DNA of 64,000 bases, from contig JAQOTA010000065.1 of the NCBI GenBank assembly GCA_029532415.1, positions 744,001 to 808,000 on the forward strand. Reading direction: 5' to 3'. The notes beneath the pieces are model-generated. The model ran no database searches. It was not told the origin of the DNA and worked only from the letters and a program-made list of their open reading frames with translations. Below, one piece after another: positions 11,658 to 24,715 of the stretch (its first letter is position 1; each line of letters begins with the position of its first letter). This DNA comes from Marasmius tenuissimus (taxonomy: Eukaryota; Basidiomycota; Agaricomycetes; Agaricales; Marasmiaceae). The translations under genes and the position numbers were made by a program.

Positions 11658-13346
11658 ATGTCTGAACAGGCTGGAGAGGTAGGAGTCTCATCGTGCAAAC
11701 TTGAAGATACTTTCTCTAATACAGATTCATCACAGGCTGTGCCAGCTTCTCAACGAAGCAGCTGGGCATCGTTCTTGAAATCGTACGCAGCAATTTCTGT
11801 GCCCGAAGAGCTCACTTGGATGACCATGGAATATCTACTACACATAGTATTGCTTCGATGTCTGGAGATCTGTCCTCCATGACCGCACCACCGTTCATCT
11901 TGTCTCCCGTCTCCCTGACGGAGTTTCCTGGTATGCCTGTTCTCATCACTCTGCGAACATACATATTCATCGACTGGTACTCTCCTGTGGCTCATCAATG
12001 CAGCCTATTGGTGCGAACTCCCCGAGCTTTTCGCTGCCATTGCGGCACATGCCAATGACGAAGAGAGGATGATCGCAGTCGTGAAATGGTTCATCGTGCG
12101 TGCTGGCTATTATGTCACCATTCACCCGCTCATACTCCTTTCAGAGCACCCTTAAGGGTCAATATACTACGCGTAATGACACCATGGGATCGGAGAAGAA
12201 GTAGGCACGAATCCTTCCTAATTTTGGCATCTATTGATCAGGTCCTAGACCCCTCAACCCTGCTCTCGGAGAGTAAGAATTGGTTACCACTTCGACAGAC
12301 TGGAGTCTCATGCAAGTTTTAACAGGCTGTTCTACGGTCGCTGGCCAGACAAAAACGGGCGGGGTCAGACTGACCTGCTCGTCGAGCAAGTTTCTCACCA
12401 CCCTCCCATCACAGCCTATGTGATCGAAAACAAGCAGAAAGGAGTCAAACTTGTCGGTCACAATGCACAGAAAACGTCCTTCAGCTGTACGATATAGTCC
12501 CTCCCTCGAGCTGCACAAATATACTGACCTTGCACACACAGCTGGCTCCATCATCGTTAAGCAGATCGGCCACGCTACCTTGACAGTCAAATTGCCCTCA
12601 GGTGGAACCGCTGAATACCTCATTACCTTACCCAAACTAAGGATAGATGGTATCTGGTACGGCTCGCCGTATATCGAGTTGACGGACAACTCCTACATCA
12701 TCTCCCGAACACATGTCTGCTCCATCGAATATAAGGGCAAGGGATACTTCGGTGGCAAGTCTCATTCGTTCAAAGCGATAATAACATCCGCGCCTGGCCA
12801 AGGTGGGGCTTCCAAGGACCATGTTATTGAGGGTCTTTGGCACACCACCAGTAAATATGTTGGTGGTCCTCGATCAGGTTCGGATTTCCATGATGTCAAC
12901 CACCCGAAAGAGGAGGTGACCGCGATCGGAGGCGAGTCTGATGGGTCGATGGGTGCTTTTGAGACTAGAGAATTGTGGAAGCATGTCGCGAAGGGTATCA
13001 GAGAGGGTGACTTTGATACCGCCAGTAAAGAGAAGAGCAAGATCGAGGTGAGATTCTCGTAGATCTGTACCCATTGGCATAAGGTTACTCACTTTTGACG
13101 TGTACAGAATGAGCAGAGGCAACGAAGAAAGGATGAAGCCGCTGCTGGTACTTCATGGAAACTCAAACACTTTGAACATATCGACAATGATCCGCTCTGT
13201 ATGTCATCTCCTTGCGACCCGGTCTTTGTACATTCGCTCACCACTGTGTCCCAGACGAACGACTAGGAAAGATCGGGAAGATCGTTCCACCGACAGATGA
13301 TACCTACGTCTTTCAGGATAATTGGCCTCCCGTCTCCAAGGCTTAA
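11658..13346 (+). CDS. KES1: Oxysterol-binding protein homologue, OSH4/KES1 type
   Basis: Ten exons (11658-11678, 11736-11782, 11848-11930, 12004-12095, 12145-12200, 12249-12272, 12326-12486, 12542-13047, 13108-13198, 13255-13346) give 390 aa, about 40 residues shorter than yeast Osh4. It is a stand-alone ORD protein with no PH or ankyrin part. The family signature EQVSHHPP is at residues ~128-135, preceded by KPLNPALGELFYGRWPD, the conserved lid/loop region. The C-terminal half has the expected WHTTSKYVGG and a basic NEQRQRRKDE helix. Osh4-type proteins exchange sterol for PI4P between ER and Golgi/trans-Golgi membranes and restrain Golgi secretion. Seven of the ten exons are under 100 nt. 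No regulatory site is evident. Confidence 0.94.
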
Positions 13347-13865
13347 GTGCAAGCCTCCGTTGATCGGTATGGATGGATTGTATGTCTGATACGTTGTGTA
13401 GATGCGCCGGCGGTGAACTTCATTGTATCTACGCTTCGCGACGATGGCAGTGGACTGTTCGGTTTTGGTAAATTGTATACTCTCCTCATCTAGTGATATC
13501 GCCTAAACGGCGGTCTACCAGATAATTGATTATGACTTTTCGCACATTCCTGGATCTGATTCATGAGCCGCTTTGGGACGATGTGGACTCGAGTTTGGAA
13601 CATGCACATAACAATGATGTGCGAATCTTTTATTGTAAGCAATCCAGCTACAGTATGTGTTTCTATTCTACAGGGCATGCTCAGTACGATGAATGATAAT
13701 ATATAACTATGTCGTTAAGTATATATAGACAACAACTACTCTAAATAGATACGTAGATGGGCTAGAAATACAACATTTTTTGGGCGCGTAGTTCAATAGG
13801 CCGCAGCTCCCGAGCATGGCGATAAGCAAGAACTGATTTCCAGATCAATTCCGTCGAGCTAGCAG
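13347..13865. other. Intergenic region between convergent genes
   Basis: About 520 bp between the 3' ends of the OSH4-like gene and the transcription-factor gene; AT-rich around 13695-13760 and probably holding both polyadenylation regions. No gene is seen. Confidence 0.5.
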
Positions 13866-16800
13866 TCACAAGCCGAAATCAAATCCAAACGGGAGGCCAT
13901 CACTTCCGTGGGCACCGGTGTTGTCCATACCGAAACCCATCATCTGGAGGTCGCTAGATGACCAGCCAACGTTGGTGTCCAGGAGAGGATCGCGCTGGAA
14001 GAGCGTGTCAAAGGTCCACCCGGAGTCGTACTTCAATGTCGGCGATTCGGTCTCCTGAGGTTCAGGAGGTACGCTCTTGCACGAAGATGGTGGGGTGGGT
14101 AGTCCGTACGGGAACAGCCCTCCTGGAGTTATGCTGAGCATCGAGTCAGAACTGAACTCCAGACATGCAGAGCTCGCTGTCGGCGCGTGAACCACCATAG
14201 GAGTGACAGTTAGGTCTTCAGGGGAGGACTGCAGAGATAATAGTTAGCTTCAGCACAATGAACGCACACAGCCCGACAACCCACCAAAAGCCGCTTCGCC
14301 ACACGCTCGAAACAGGAATCGGGGTCGGTGTCGGGGGATTTACGTTTCTTGGTTGACTCCGTTTGGGCCGTTGACTTGGAGGCGGCTGTTTGAACAGCTT
14401 TACTGTTAGTGGGTACGTTTTTGGCATCCTCGGAGTTTGACATACTAATCATGCGCTCCAAGAGATTTGCGCTCTCTTGTGATAGGGTCGATTTCATCCC
14501 TGATCTGACGTTCCCAAAAGAGTTAGTATACTCGGCCGCTTGTGGCGTTATGATTGTTGCGCACCTGAAAACAGCTAACGCCTCCTCCAATTCCCTTCTC
14601 TTTGCCTCGGCGGATGGATTTTCTCTCTGCCGCTGATGACAGAGGTCCATAAACAGCACAATGATCTAGGTGGAATCCTGTCGTCAAGACCCCCGCTCAC
14701 AAGTGATTAAGACGTGAACTTGACATACCGCGCCAAATGTGTAGGACATGAGCGTGCGCCACCTCGTAAGGTGATCAAAATGCTCAGGATAAGCCTTGAG
14801 ATAGCTGATGACCGCCTTGGCGAGCAAAACGCATTGTTCTTTGGAGTGATCCTGCGTGCAAAGCTGTTCAATAACTTTGTGATCAGTAGACCGCAGTTCT
14901 CAACTCACATATCGGCGGTCCGTGTAGCCTCGAGATAGGAACGGCCTGTGTAAACGCATTCTCCACGTTACACCCATGACTAGCGCGGACAGTATCTCGA
15001 GACTTCTGGTATCTTTCTCTAGTAAAGATCCCATAGAGCCAGTCATCTGGAAAGAGGTAGGGATGGCGTCTATCTCTTGTCGGAGCTTGCTGTCGACGGA
15101 AATGATGGAGGCGTAAGTCGTCGAATTGGGGTTCGTCAGGAGATCGATTGACTGGCGGTGGATCTCAACAAAACGAAAACGTGTCAAGGAGAACGTCATT
15201 TCCTGTGCATGTAAATGAGCGCGCGAGTACAGGGATGATTGGGCGTCCACTACGTACCGTGTACTGGTCTCGGGGCTTATGTTGAATCGGTTTTCCCTCG
15301 ACCAGCTCGGTGTCGTTCAAATTCGCCGGGAGACAAGTATGGGCTTGAGTGGGGTGAATGGAATAAAACCCATTGCTAAAGGAAGCCTGGGACCAGTCCA
15401 TGAAGACCTATAAACGAATACAACGGTCAGCATTCACACCGGGACGGCTATCGAAGAGGACCGCCCACCAGGTTCCACCATACCCGACGCGCCACTTCCC
15501 TTTTGACGACCGATTGCCACATTTTCGGGTAGGAACGACCTTCCGACTCAGACGGAAGTCGTGACATACCGAGATTTTGCGCCATCTAACAAGTGCAACT
15601 AGTCAGTCATATAGGTGATCCCGAGAGCCCAAATGAAATAGGAACCTTGATAGCAGTTCCTAATAGCGCCCGCTGTGAGCTTGAATTACTTTCAGTAACG
15701 TGATAGAGGTAATACAGTAAGCATAGGACTTACTGCGAGTCGCCTGTGTCCTGCAAGTAGATACACATCAAGCTGAAGTACGAAGTCCGTGAATATCGAG
15801 GCCGGTATATTCATAATAACCGGACTTACATGAGGCATTGCACAGTCTCCAGTGAGTGATGTGCGAGGTAATCCTGCAGCAGGAGGCAGGAGTACGCCAG
15901 GTTATACATCTTCCTTGCCATTTGATCGGCATCCTGCACTACTATCCCCCCAGACTGAGGAGCGTCGTGTGCAATGAGGTGGTATGAGAGACACAGCACC
16001 ATAATATAAGCTGGGAGGAATTCTACTTCGAAGTCCTCCGAAGGGACTGGGGAAGATTTTATCCTATCGAGGAGCCGTTGCGCACACGATAGGAAGCTAG
16101 GTAGATGAAATATCCGTGCATGCCATGCAACGTTCTTGAACTAGTAGATGATCATCAGTAAGGAGGCCTCGATTCATAGCGACCAACTCACATAAAAGTC
16201 TACGAGGTGTCTGCTCTGTGATTCGCTTGGTAAATGGCTGATAATCTTGTGTAGAGGATTTTTTGCGGGACCGATACCAAGGGCCAGAGGATGATCATCC
16301 CTCATGACTGGAATAATTTGGTCCGAGGCCAGATCTCGCGTGCTCTGCAAGGGGGACCTGAGGGAGGGGGAGGGGGACGCAGACTGACGGCTACTGCGAA
16401 GTCCGCCGAGAGCGACATCTTCCAGCATTGTGGCCGTCTCCTCGTCAGTAGTGATGAAGATATCGGGGCTCAAATACACCCCCAAGTGATTGCTCTCGAG
16501 CGGCGACTCGACCGCTGAAGCTGATGATTCGGGTGGCGTGGTAGCTGTCGAGCTGGATCCTGATACATCGCTCTCCGTTGTGCACGGATTTATTGTAGTT
16601 TGATATTCGTTGGGCATGAATTTTGACATATGAGCGATGGTTTTTTCGAGGATTGCCACTCTATCATTGACCTCCGCCAACGTTTCGGTGGCCGTCTTTC
16701 TGGAGCTGGTCAAGGCAGATGAGCTTCTCCGTAAAAGGACCGGAAGATGCTCTTTAGTCACCTCTCAACATTAGATTTGTCTACTTCGCGGCAGACGTCC

Positions 16801-17020
16801 TCTTCCCCACGCAAGATACAGGGAGCACAAGGGTAGGTCCGGTTACCTGTGATACTTTTCAGTGATGCGTTCGACGCCTCATTGAGGTACGTACATTTGA
16901 TCTTGCGTTTACGACCTGAGTGGCACGATGAGCTTCGGTTCAAATTACAGTCATGATGATTGACGTACATTGAAAGCAGCTTTGAATCGGACGCGAGCAT
17001 ATCCTTCCTACTTCACCCAT
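13866..17020 (-). CDS. Zn2Cys6 binuclear-cluster transcription factor with fungal TF domain
   Basis: Fourteen exons (17020-16969, 16915-16895, 16846-16762, 16705-16192, 16140-15830, 15743-15734, 15672-15646, 15585-15469, 15407-15258, 15202-14909, 14863-14729, 14665-14565, 14504-14285, 14228-13866) sum to 799 aa. The zinc cluster is split over three exons: Cys15, Cys18, Cys25, Cys31, Cys34 and Cys43 (CFQCRKRKIKC ... CAPCILRGEEDVC). A linker with a predicted coiled coil (VNDRVAILEKTIAHMSK) and a Ser-rich part follow, then the fungal-specific domain with LLGTAIKMAQNLGMSRLP and RRVWWNLVFMDW. Exon 6 is only 10 nt; it is fixed by the need to restore this conserved motif. The C-terminus is acidic/Ser-Pro-rich, as in activation domains. 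Target genes are unknown. Confidence 0.92.
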
Positions 17021-19046
17021 TGTTGCAAGAAAGACGGAGAGTGCGAGGATAGAAGGGGGGTTTGAGGAATACAGAATATCAGCGTTAAGGTTATTATAAG
17101 GCGGATAGTCAGGTAACATCTATGCAATGGGTCCTTCCTGTTTCTCTACCGCTTCTCAATGGCCGATTCTTTGATCCCGATTGAGAACCGTAATCAGTGC
17201 GCACAGGCACCGGTTATATGTCAAAATAAACGACAACTGAAGTACCCGCTAGCTGATCAGGTAATCTCGTGGACAATTAGGGAGAGTGGCAACGTTCGTG
17301 ATGCGTCCAATAATCCCATCAAGTATAGCATAGTCAAGGGAGCTGCAGCAGTAGAAACTAGAGAGCTATTTTGACACATTTCCGTGGTGATGACACTCCA
17401 ACGATTGCAAGAGTCGGCAGGCATAGACGGAGAAGCGGAGTTCAAGGAGGATTTGCTTAGAGCGCGCCGACTACTCCGCAGGAGACTACAAGAACAAAGC
17501 CCGGAAAGATCGACTGTCACGCTCATATCCTTGACTCGCCGCTCCGGTCAATTTCAGCAAGCAACAGCCCGCCACTGGTGACGACGGCGAGGATGTCGCT
17601 TTCAAGGATCCCAGCACCACCTACAAGGTGGAGTGCTTGCATTGGCAACCCGAAAACTCAGAGTCACACTACCCCCATGATCTTCCCGTGGTTATGACGG
17701 TGCACCACTTACTTTAAAGACGCTTATCGTACCATGTCGGTGAATTCAATCTGATGAATCGAAGCATCTTGGCGAGGGTAGATGATGGGGGTAGAGCAGG
17801 TAATTTTAATGCTTTTTGATGTAATCCCGTCGTAGGTTGAGCATCTAGACAGAGAATAAGATATCCCATGGAACATCTCTTTCCCGTTTGACTGGCAAGT
17901 AGGAGAAACATGTCAGTCTAGTGTAAACATTCATCCTATGGAGAAGCTATACAGACAGGACCCACTTCGACTCTTAGGCTTTAGCTTTACCTGAACAGCG
18001 GTCGCTGTACGCTGTGGATGGTGTGAGTTTTCGGCCCTGAGAACGTAGTCCATGGGGTTTCAATTTACATCGAGGTACCAGTACGGCGAGTCACGGAATG
18101 CCGCGAACTCGGCGGGGAAGTCGGGGGTCTTGCAGTGGTCTTGCGGTCTTGACTGAGTATGGGAGTGGTTAAAAGGGAAGCTTTGTCATCAGCGGTGTCA
18201 CCGGACCGCCCCGACGCCCATTTGACGCGCGTTGCCTTGGAATTTCAACGATTGAATGATGAGCCCTCCAGCGCGTTCCATGGAATTGACAAGCAGTGCA
18301 TCCTGAGTTTTCGACGGAACCAATACACGGACAGCCCGAGTCCGTGCCAAAAGGATTGTCAAGCGATCTACCTGACGGCCTCGTTGACACTGGTGTCAAA
18401 CGAAGGGACTCAAGACTCAGCCCCTATTTTCCTGCTTCGATTGGACCCAACCTGAGAATCCTCATGATGAGTATCAATTATCTAGACAATATCTCGGCCG
18501 GGGATTAGAGGCGGAGGCCCGACGAGAAACTAAACCAGGATATTAGATCGGCAACCGGAAGGGCTTGAGCTCACGTTTCGCTTTCAGGCTTCCGTCCAAT
18601 GCGGTCTATGCCGCATTCGGCCATTTGGAGATTGTCTACCCGCCACGATGTAGCATCCCGTCCCAGATATGAAAGTGCTCGAAGGAGACGTGGGATAGTC
18701 CGACTCGCAGGCAAGAGATCTTCACTTGGAGTGGAATGTGGCACGCCCAGAGTCAGAAAGCAAGATACAGGACGCCTAGACAGATCAGTGCAAAGTGAGT
18801 CTCGGTCTGTCTCAGGCTTTCCACAATCCGATCGAATTCGGAAGATGTCAGTACATACCAAGATTAATATTAGGTTTCAGCACGAACTTGGTTGTCGCAA
18901 TTGACGCTGACTCATTTGGGAAGGGTATGAGGTTCGAGCACACGACTTTCCGTTGAGCTTCCAAGAATAGACTAACCTGACCTGAGAGTAGCCGAGCCTT
19001 AGGAGGCCTGTCTGTAACGTTTGATTGATCGCAAGCCCCGCGAAAC
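17021..19046. other. Intergenic, no gene recognised
   Basis: Two kilobases upstream of the transcription-factor gene. Reading frames are short, scattered on both strands and not joinable into a protein that I can defend. The first 150 bp beyond 17020 probably hold the promoter of the transcription-factor gene. Confidence 0.45.
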
Positions 19047-19368
19047 TGCTTGGACATACGCACCTTGATATGAATCAGTTGCCTTCATAAGACCTTACCA
19101 CCGATATATTTACCACCTCAGGTCACTACCTATGAATCGATGGCATGCGGAATGTGCTTGGACATACGCGCCTTGATTTGAATCAGTTACATTCTGGAAA
19201 CCTTGCCATCGATAAATTCGCCACCTCAGGTCGCACCTATGAATTGGTGGCATGCGGAAGATGCTTGGACATACGCGCCTTGATTCTAATCAGTCACCTT
19301 CATGAAACCTTACCACCGTATTCACCACCTCAGGTCGCTCCTATGAATCGGTGTGGCATGCGGAATGG
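19047..19368 (+). repeat. Tandem repeat, three copies of a ~107-bp unit
   Basis: Units begin at 19047, 19155 and 19262, each with TGCTTGGACATACGC, then TTGAT.TGAATCAGT, ACC.TACCACC.., CACCTCAGGTC and GGCATGCGGAA. Copies differ by point changes and small indels (about 80-90% alike by eye). No open frame spans the array. It lies in the gene-poor 17-21 kb interval. The function is unknown; it looks like a young minisatellite made by slippage or unequal crossing-over. Confidence 0.88.
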
Positions 19369-21066
19369 ATCGTCTACATGGTACATACAATTCTCTATGC
19401 CAGTGCGTGGCATCTGAAAGTTTGTACAGTAATAATTGTGATCTTCTACGATACATCCACTCGTAGGATCACTATTCGTGGTAGACGCGGGTCCCGATGA
19501 CTCTGAGGAGCTCCGAACTACTTTGAGGAACAAATTCAAGATGATGGTTATTGATGAGGTGGGCTGACCAGCAAGATGAACCTTTGGCACACGGTCTGGG
19601 ATAACTGCTACGCTGGGAGGCCGTGCCACTAGGACTCGGAGTGTTGCATGACGAGATCCCAGCTGGCAGGCCACCAAAGTCTACATCGAAGCTTGAAGCC
19701 AATCCCTGACTTCCATTCGTCCTGTCGTTCTTTGATTAGGTTTATCGCTGGGTGAAACTCTACGGCACCGTTTTCTTTCAACATGAACGTTACGTTTGTA
19801 CCGGGAAGCCAACAACACCGGATGTGGTTGGTAAGGACAAGAGGGCTACCCAGCCACCCCATCATTCCAGTAGGCCGTGACGAGAAGGGCGACGATGGCG
19901 AGGAATAGTCGACAACGGGATACAGCGATTCGGATAAACTTGTTAAACTCTATTTGTCAATACCCAGAAATATGGTTGCCGTCGAGCAATTCAGAGCTGT
20001 TGTAGATGCTCCACCGTCTGTGCCGACCTCCAGACCATCTTCACAGACGTCTTTCCATCAGCCCTCGGAAGCGGTCGGTGTGGTTGTGTACATCCACCTC
20101 GACGTCATACCCAGTCTCCAGGCCGACGTTTTCGATTATAGGTAGTCTCGGGATAACGTCGTTCATCAGAGACACAAGGACCACGTCAACGGGAGCGTCC
20201 GAGCAATGGCCACCTATGAGGTCACCGTATGACAATTGTATGTGAGTCGGTCTGGCAGACGTAGCGCACTGGATTGAAAAGAGGGGCACATCAGCAACGG
20301 GAAAGATGGTGCAATTCTCACCAACGGCGGGATTTAGCAGCCGATAGTTGTGAGGCAGTGGTGTCTATCCTCGATCGATATTGTCCTCAGCCTAGCTAGT
20401 GGTAGCCACGTTTCCTTCCGTGTGATCTGCGCCCATCTACCGACTTGATGGGCAGACGAGTGGGATTCAAATTGATAGATGCTACAGTGGCACGGCAGAT
20501 GTCGTATAACCACACGAAAACCAAACTCTATCAGTTGCCGCGATGAGTATGACGCATACTTCAAGCTTCATGTCTGAACCTACCGAGTATACGAAGAATG
20601 TAGAAAAACCTTTACCCAGGAACTGTGTCAGTCCTCCCACCGATGATTTGCGGATGCAGTTGTGAGAACCCGAAGCATTGAAGCTATAAAGAGCTTCCCG
20701 ATAAACGGCAGCGTGCGATTTTGTGGCAACCGTGATGACCCTAAAAAACGATCGCCGAGTCGGAACGCAGGCATGGATGACCATCGCACTAACCTACGAT
20801 CATGAACGCAGGTTCGTTCTCAGATTTACCTTTGCGTACGACATTAGTACCTTTCGGGAACATCGCGTCCAGGACGTCTGTGATAGACAATCAGTTACGA
20901 CAAGGGCGGGTATTTGCCCGAAGTTCCCCGTTCCCCGTTCCGTAAATGCTACATATGATTACACGTGCGATTTCTCTTGGCCAATCGTCTAAGAGAAACT
21001 TGAGCGTGAGCTGTCGGCAAAGACAAAATACAGAAGAAGAAATAACACCGAGGCACTTGCAGAACA
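19369..21066. other. Gene-poor interval with minus-strand coding-like fragments
   Basis: Several minus-strand pieces read like protein, for example NVTFMLKENGAVEFHPAINL (about 19795-19735) and VATKSHAAVYREALYSF (about 20740-20690), but they cannot be linked by introns into one frame. This is best explained as one or more decayed genes. Near 20922-20940 there is a short direct repeat, GTTCCCCGTTCCCCGTTCC. Confidence 0.35.
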
Positions 21067-24000
21067 TCATACAACACCCAGAATCACCGTCGCCCTTAGA
21101 CTCAGCTCCTTCCCGGTCAAAGCCCAGCTTCCATCTTCCTTGACGCCACCGGCACTCTGGACATTATAATTACCGCCAGCGACCCCTCGAGTGGAACCAG
21201 TGCTTCCGAGAAGACCTCCACTCTTCCAACCCCAACTCTGACCGATCTTGAATACATCGGGGCCACTTCTGAACCTGGTCTGTCCATTTCCCGTAGGTGA
21301 AGCGCAATAAACGCTGAAATACACCGATACCACTTGACGTGGGTCTCTGTAAGGTTGCTGAGGAGGCGAGGGCGACGTGACTACATGTGGAGGTGACGAC
21401 GAAGTGTAGGATGACATCGACGGATTACCGCTTGACGTGAGGATCGAGAGAGGCCCTGGCGGGCTCTGTTCTGTACTCGGAGTAACTGCGTTGGACCCCG
21501 GTTCTAAAGCTGATAGAGGGGGTGGGGGTGCCAAGGATAGCGATTGAATGTTCAACGTATCGTTAGGTAAAGACGACGATAACACTCCGGTTGAACCCGA
21601 GGACGATGACGGAGTCAAGGAAGAGGAGGTCCCAGGACGCGCCCGTGAGTTGCTGATATTGATAGGCGTCCTACTCCGTGTGAGGTTGAGGGAAAGCGGA
21701 CTACCAGTTCTCAACGTAGGTGACTGGGGAACTGACCCCGTACCCACAGCGCCACTACTGCCACCTCCTCCCAACGAAAGAGGAAGAGAAGGGCCTCGAA
21801 CGTGTGTTCGTAGCCAGTTACTGCTGGGACCTCCACTATCTCGTCTTCCGGTATCACCTTGTGGGGAACTAGGTCTGCCTGACAACGAAGTTGTCCCGAT
21901 CAAGACGCTCTCTCCCTCCCTCAGATTGACGACTTCCGGTGTATCAGGGTTCATCCCTCTGAGTCCTTGCGGGAACGCTATGGGACTAGGCGCGCTCCGC
22001 GCGGGGATAGACTCCACAGAACTCTGGCGGTGTAGGTATATTCCTAAATGTGTATCGTTCCCGCCCGTACTATCTCGTCCTGATCGGTCTCTTGAACGCT
22101 CGCCTACTGCGGGGTTCTCCTTCTTCTTGGCCACTTGGACATAGATATTGAACAAGCTGCCGGCATACCACACCGTTTGCGAGTACAGTCGCTGTTTTTC
22201 CTTCAGTGTGTCTAAATCCCAGAATTCGACGGAGAAACGAAAAGGAGGTTGGGTCGTGTAGGTTCGCTGCGATCCGAAGGCATTGTGTATCTTTGGCTGG
22301 AAACTGGGGTCCTGATTATGAGGGGGTGGCGAATGACGGAGCAAAGAGTCGAGAGTGTCGGGTAACAATCCAAAATAAGTACGTTCGTTGGACGTCGTTG
22401 GGAGGTCTTCATTGTTCTTAGAAGCGCTATTATTCGACCCAGAGGCAGATCGAGAGTGGGGCGAGAACGATCGTTGGAATAATTGGTCCATGGAGATATT
22501 GTTGTGGATATTGCCTTCGGCCAATGCAGATCCGGGAGTATTGATGGTATCTCCTATCCGCAGAGATTCGTCGTGTGGGACAAGAAAATATGGCCTGAGA
22601 CCAGACTCCCCGTCACCAATTTTCGCATGCATCTGAGAGGCGTACAGCTCGGGACCAGCTATACCAATACCCAAACTCCTTTCTTTCTCTGTTCCACCAC
22701 CGGCAGAGGAGGAAATGATATGGCGAAGGCGGGAGTGTTCCCAATTAGAAGCCTGTAAAACGTATAAAGGAACATATGTGCGGCTGGTGGTCTGTGATAT
22801 ATCCGATGATAACGATATGAGGTCCGCTGGAGTCTTAAAAGAGAAATTAGATGTATGTCACGAATGAATGCAACTAAACGCACCAAGTTGGTATAGTATA
22901 TCCCATTCTCAAACAGCAAGTCCCATTCCCGCTCTTCGACTCTCTCATCAGGAAGGTTTCTATGGTCGTATTGCTGTGTTTCTTTACCCTTCCCTTTGAT
23001 AGACATCGTCGGTTCTCCATGGCTTTTCCTCAATCTCCGTCTGAGTTCCACCATGCGCTTCGCAAATGTATACCGCGCTAGCTCGTCTGGAATAAAGAAC
23101 GAGTCCGAACTCACCAGGGCGCGTATCCATTCGGGTGAAAGACCCTCACCAGGACGAAAGGACGTAAATATCAGGGGGATAACAGGTAACGCGTCGCGTT
23201 GATTGAATTGGTCCGAGGGGAGCGTGTCAGCCCGCTTCCGAGACGTATGCGAGCTCGAAGCTGATGAAATGGCTTCCTCGTATGCAAACATGTCTGGACC
23301 CCAGCGCGCAAGCCAGCACGCACAAGCTTCGCCTATCTTGTCTGATATTGCACCATAGTAGAATCGAAGTGGCGTGCGTACGTGACTGCGTACGCTCCAG
23401 GAAGACACACTCGCAGTGTCATCTAACGAATCTCCTGTCTCTGACTGGAAATTCGTGATTTCTGCAACGTGTTCTAGACCGACCGCAGGCGAGTCGGATA
23501 GATCAATACAGACAGGCTTTCCACGTGCAAAATTGAGGTAGTCGATGATCGTGTAAGGGCCAATAGTAGCGAGGATAGATGATAACGCATGTGAAGCGAT
23601 AGACGGAATTTCGAGATACAATGAAGTTGCTAATAATGAGAGCAGAAACCTGGGCGGTGACGGCTGGTGTTTGTCTGGCGCGGTGTTGGTTATAGGCGGT
23701 CCAAATGGAAAGGCAGGAGTGAGTGGTTTACTGTGAGTCGGTACGAATTCCGGAAATATGTAGAGAGGGGGTCCACCACCATATAGCCTTCCAATGCAGA
23801 GTCTACACAATCATTAAGTATAGCGCACCAAATTGAACAGTGGTACTCACTCGAATGCCGCCCTTGTAATATTGGTATCATCGAACACCACCTCGATTTC
23901 CTTTCTCTCGCTAGTAGCCTCCTCAAATCCACTGGTAAAAAGCGACCGAAAGAATCCTGCTTGAATAAGGACGACACGATGAAGTCGATAGATTGCAGAC

Positions 24001-24137
24001 CACGTCCCTATGACACGCAGGACGACATCCGCAGTATGGCCCTGCAGGAACGAAGCGTAGAGATGTCCAGCCAGGTCCATTGCTGCTGTCGCAGCGCCTG
24101 GGAGATGAGGGTTGTGGTTGGGAGCGAATGTTCTCAT
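21067..24137 (-). CDS. BTB/POZ-domain protein, germ cell-less-like
   Basis: Exons 24137-23851, 23802-22884 and 22833-21067; 990 aa. The BTB fold is at residues ~20-110: LYASFLQGHTADVVLRV, the YRLHRVVLIQAGFFRSLF core and EIEVVFDDTNITRAAFELCIG. It is followed by a BACK-like helical part (LLSLLATSLYLEIPSIASHA) and DLISLSSDIS. The last ~550 residues are low-complexity Ser/Pro/Gly sequence with a short conserved beta-rich piece (RFSVEFWDLDTL, VVSVYFSVYCASPTG). BTB proteins of this kind bind Cullin-3 and recruit substrates for ubiquitination; that role here is inferred from the fold. The start at 24137 is the first ATG in frame with the BTB domain; an upstream exon is possible. Confidence 0.85.
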
Positions 24138-24715
24138 CACTTGTCTCAAGAGTTTGTATGATATCCTGTTGTATTCATGCTTGGCCCTGACCAGCACCAA
24201 GATAATCTCCTATAACGACCCGGGTAATCGAAAACCCTCCGTGAGAACTGGAGACGAGATGATGGGAGCTGGTGGAAGCTTCAATTTCTGAGGGTCAGCA
24301 GCGAAGACAAGTGAAGACTGAGTGGTGAGATTCTGAGATTCAAAGAGCCGAGTTTATTGTCACTGTCAACGGCGATGTCCGTATATTGGACTTCTCTCAA
24401 CATGAGACTACTCAGAATTAGCCAAGCAAAGATCCTGAAGTGAAAGCTAGATAAACCATATGCGTTTCTTGGAGAATCAACTCTATATGTGCTGTACCTT
24501 CAAGTTCGAATTTTGTTCAACAATGTCGATGAGTTCAAGTTCATTTGGTGTCGACCCTCCGGAGATCCGGTCTAGGACTTCCGAGGACTTCCATATTTAG
24601 GATACCGAGAAGCCGCGAGCATTACTCTGCACGCGGCAGGCCACTTGAATAATAATAGCCCCACTTCCTTCCTTTCGGCCCAACGTCCATCTCGTTTTGC
24701 TTGAAATTCCTCATA
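24138..24715. other. Divergent promoter region
   Basis: About 580 bp between the head-to-head BTB (-) and LRR (+) genes. No gene is seen; it should carry both promoters. Confidence 0.5.
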
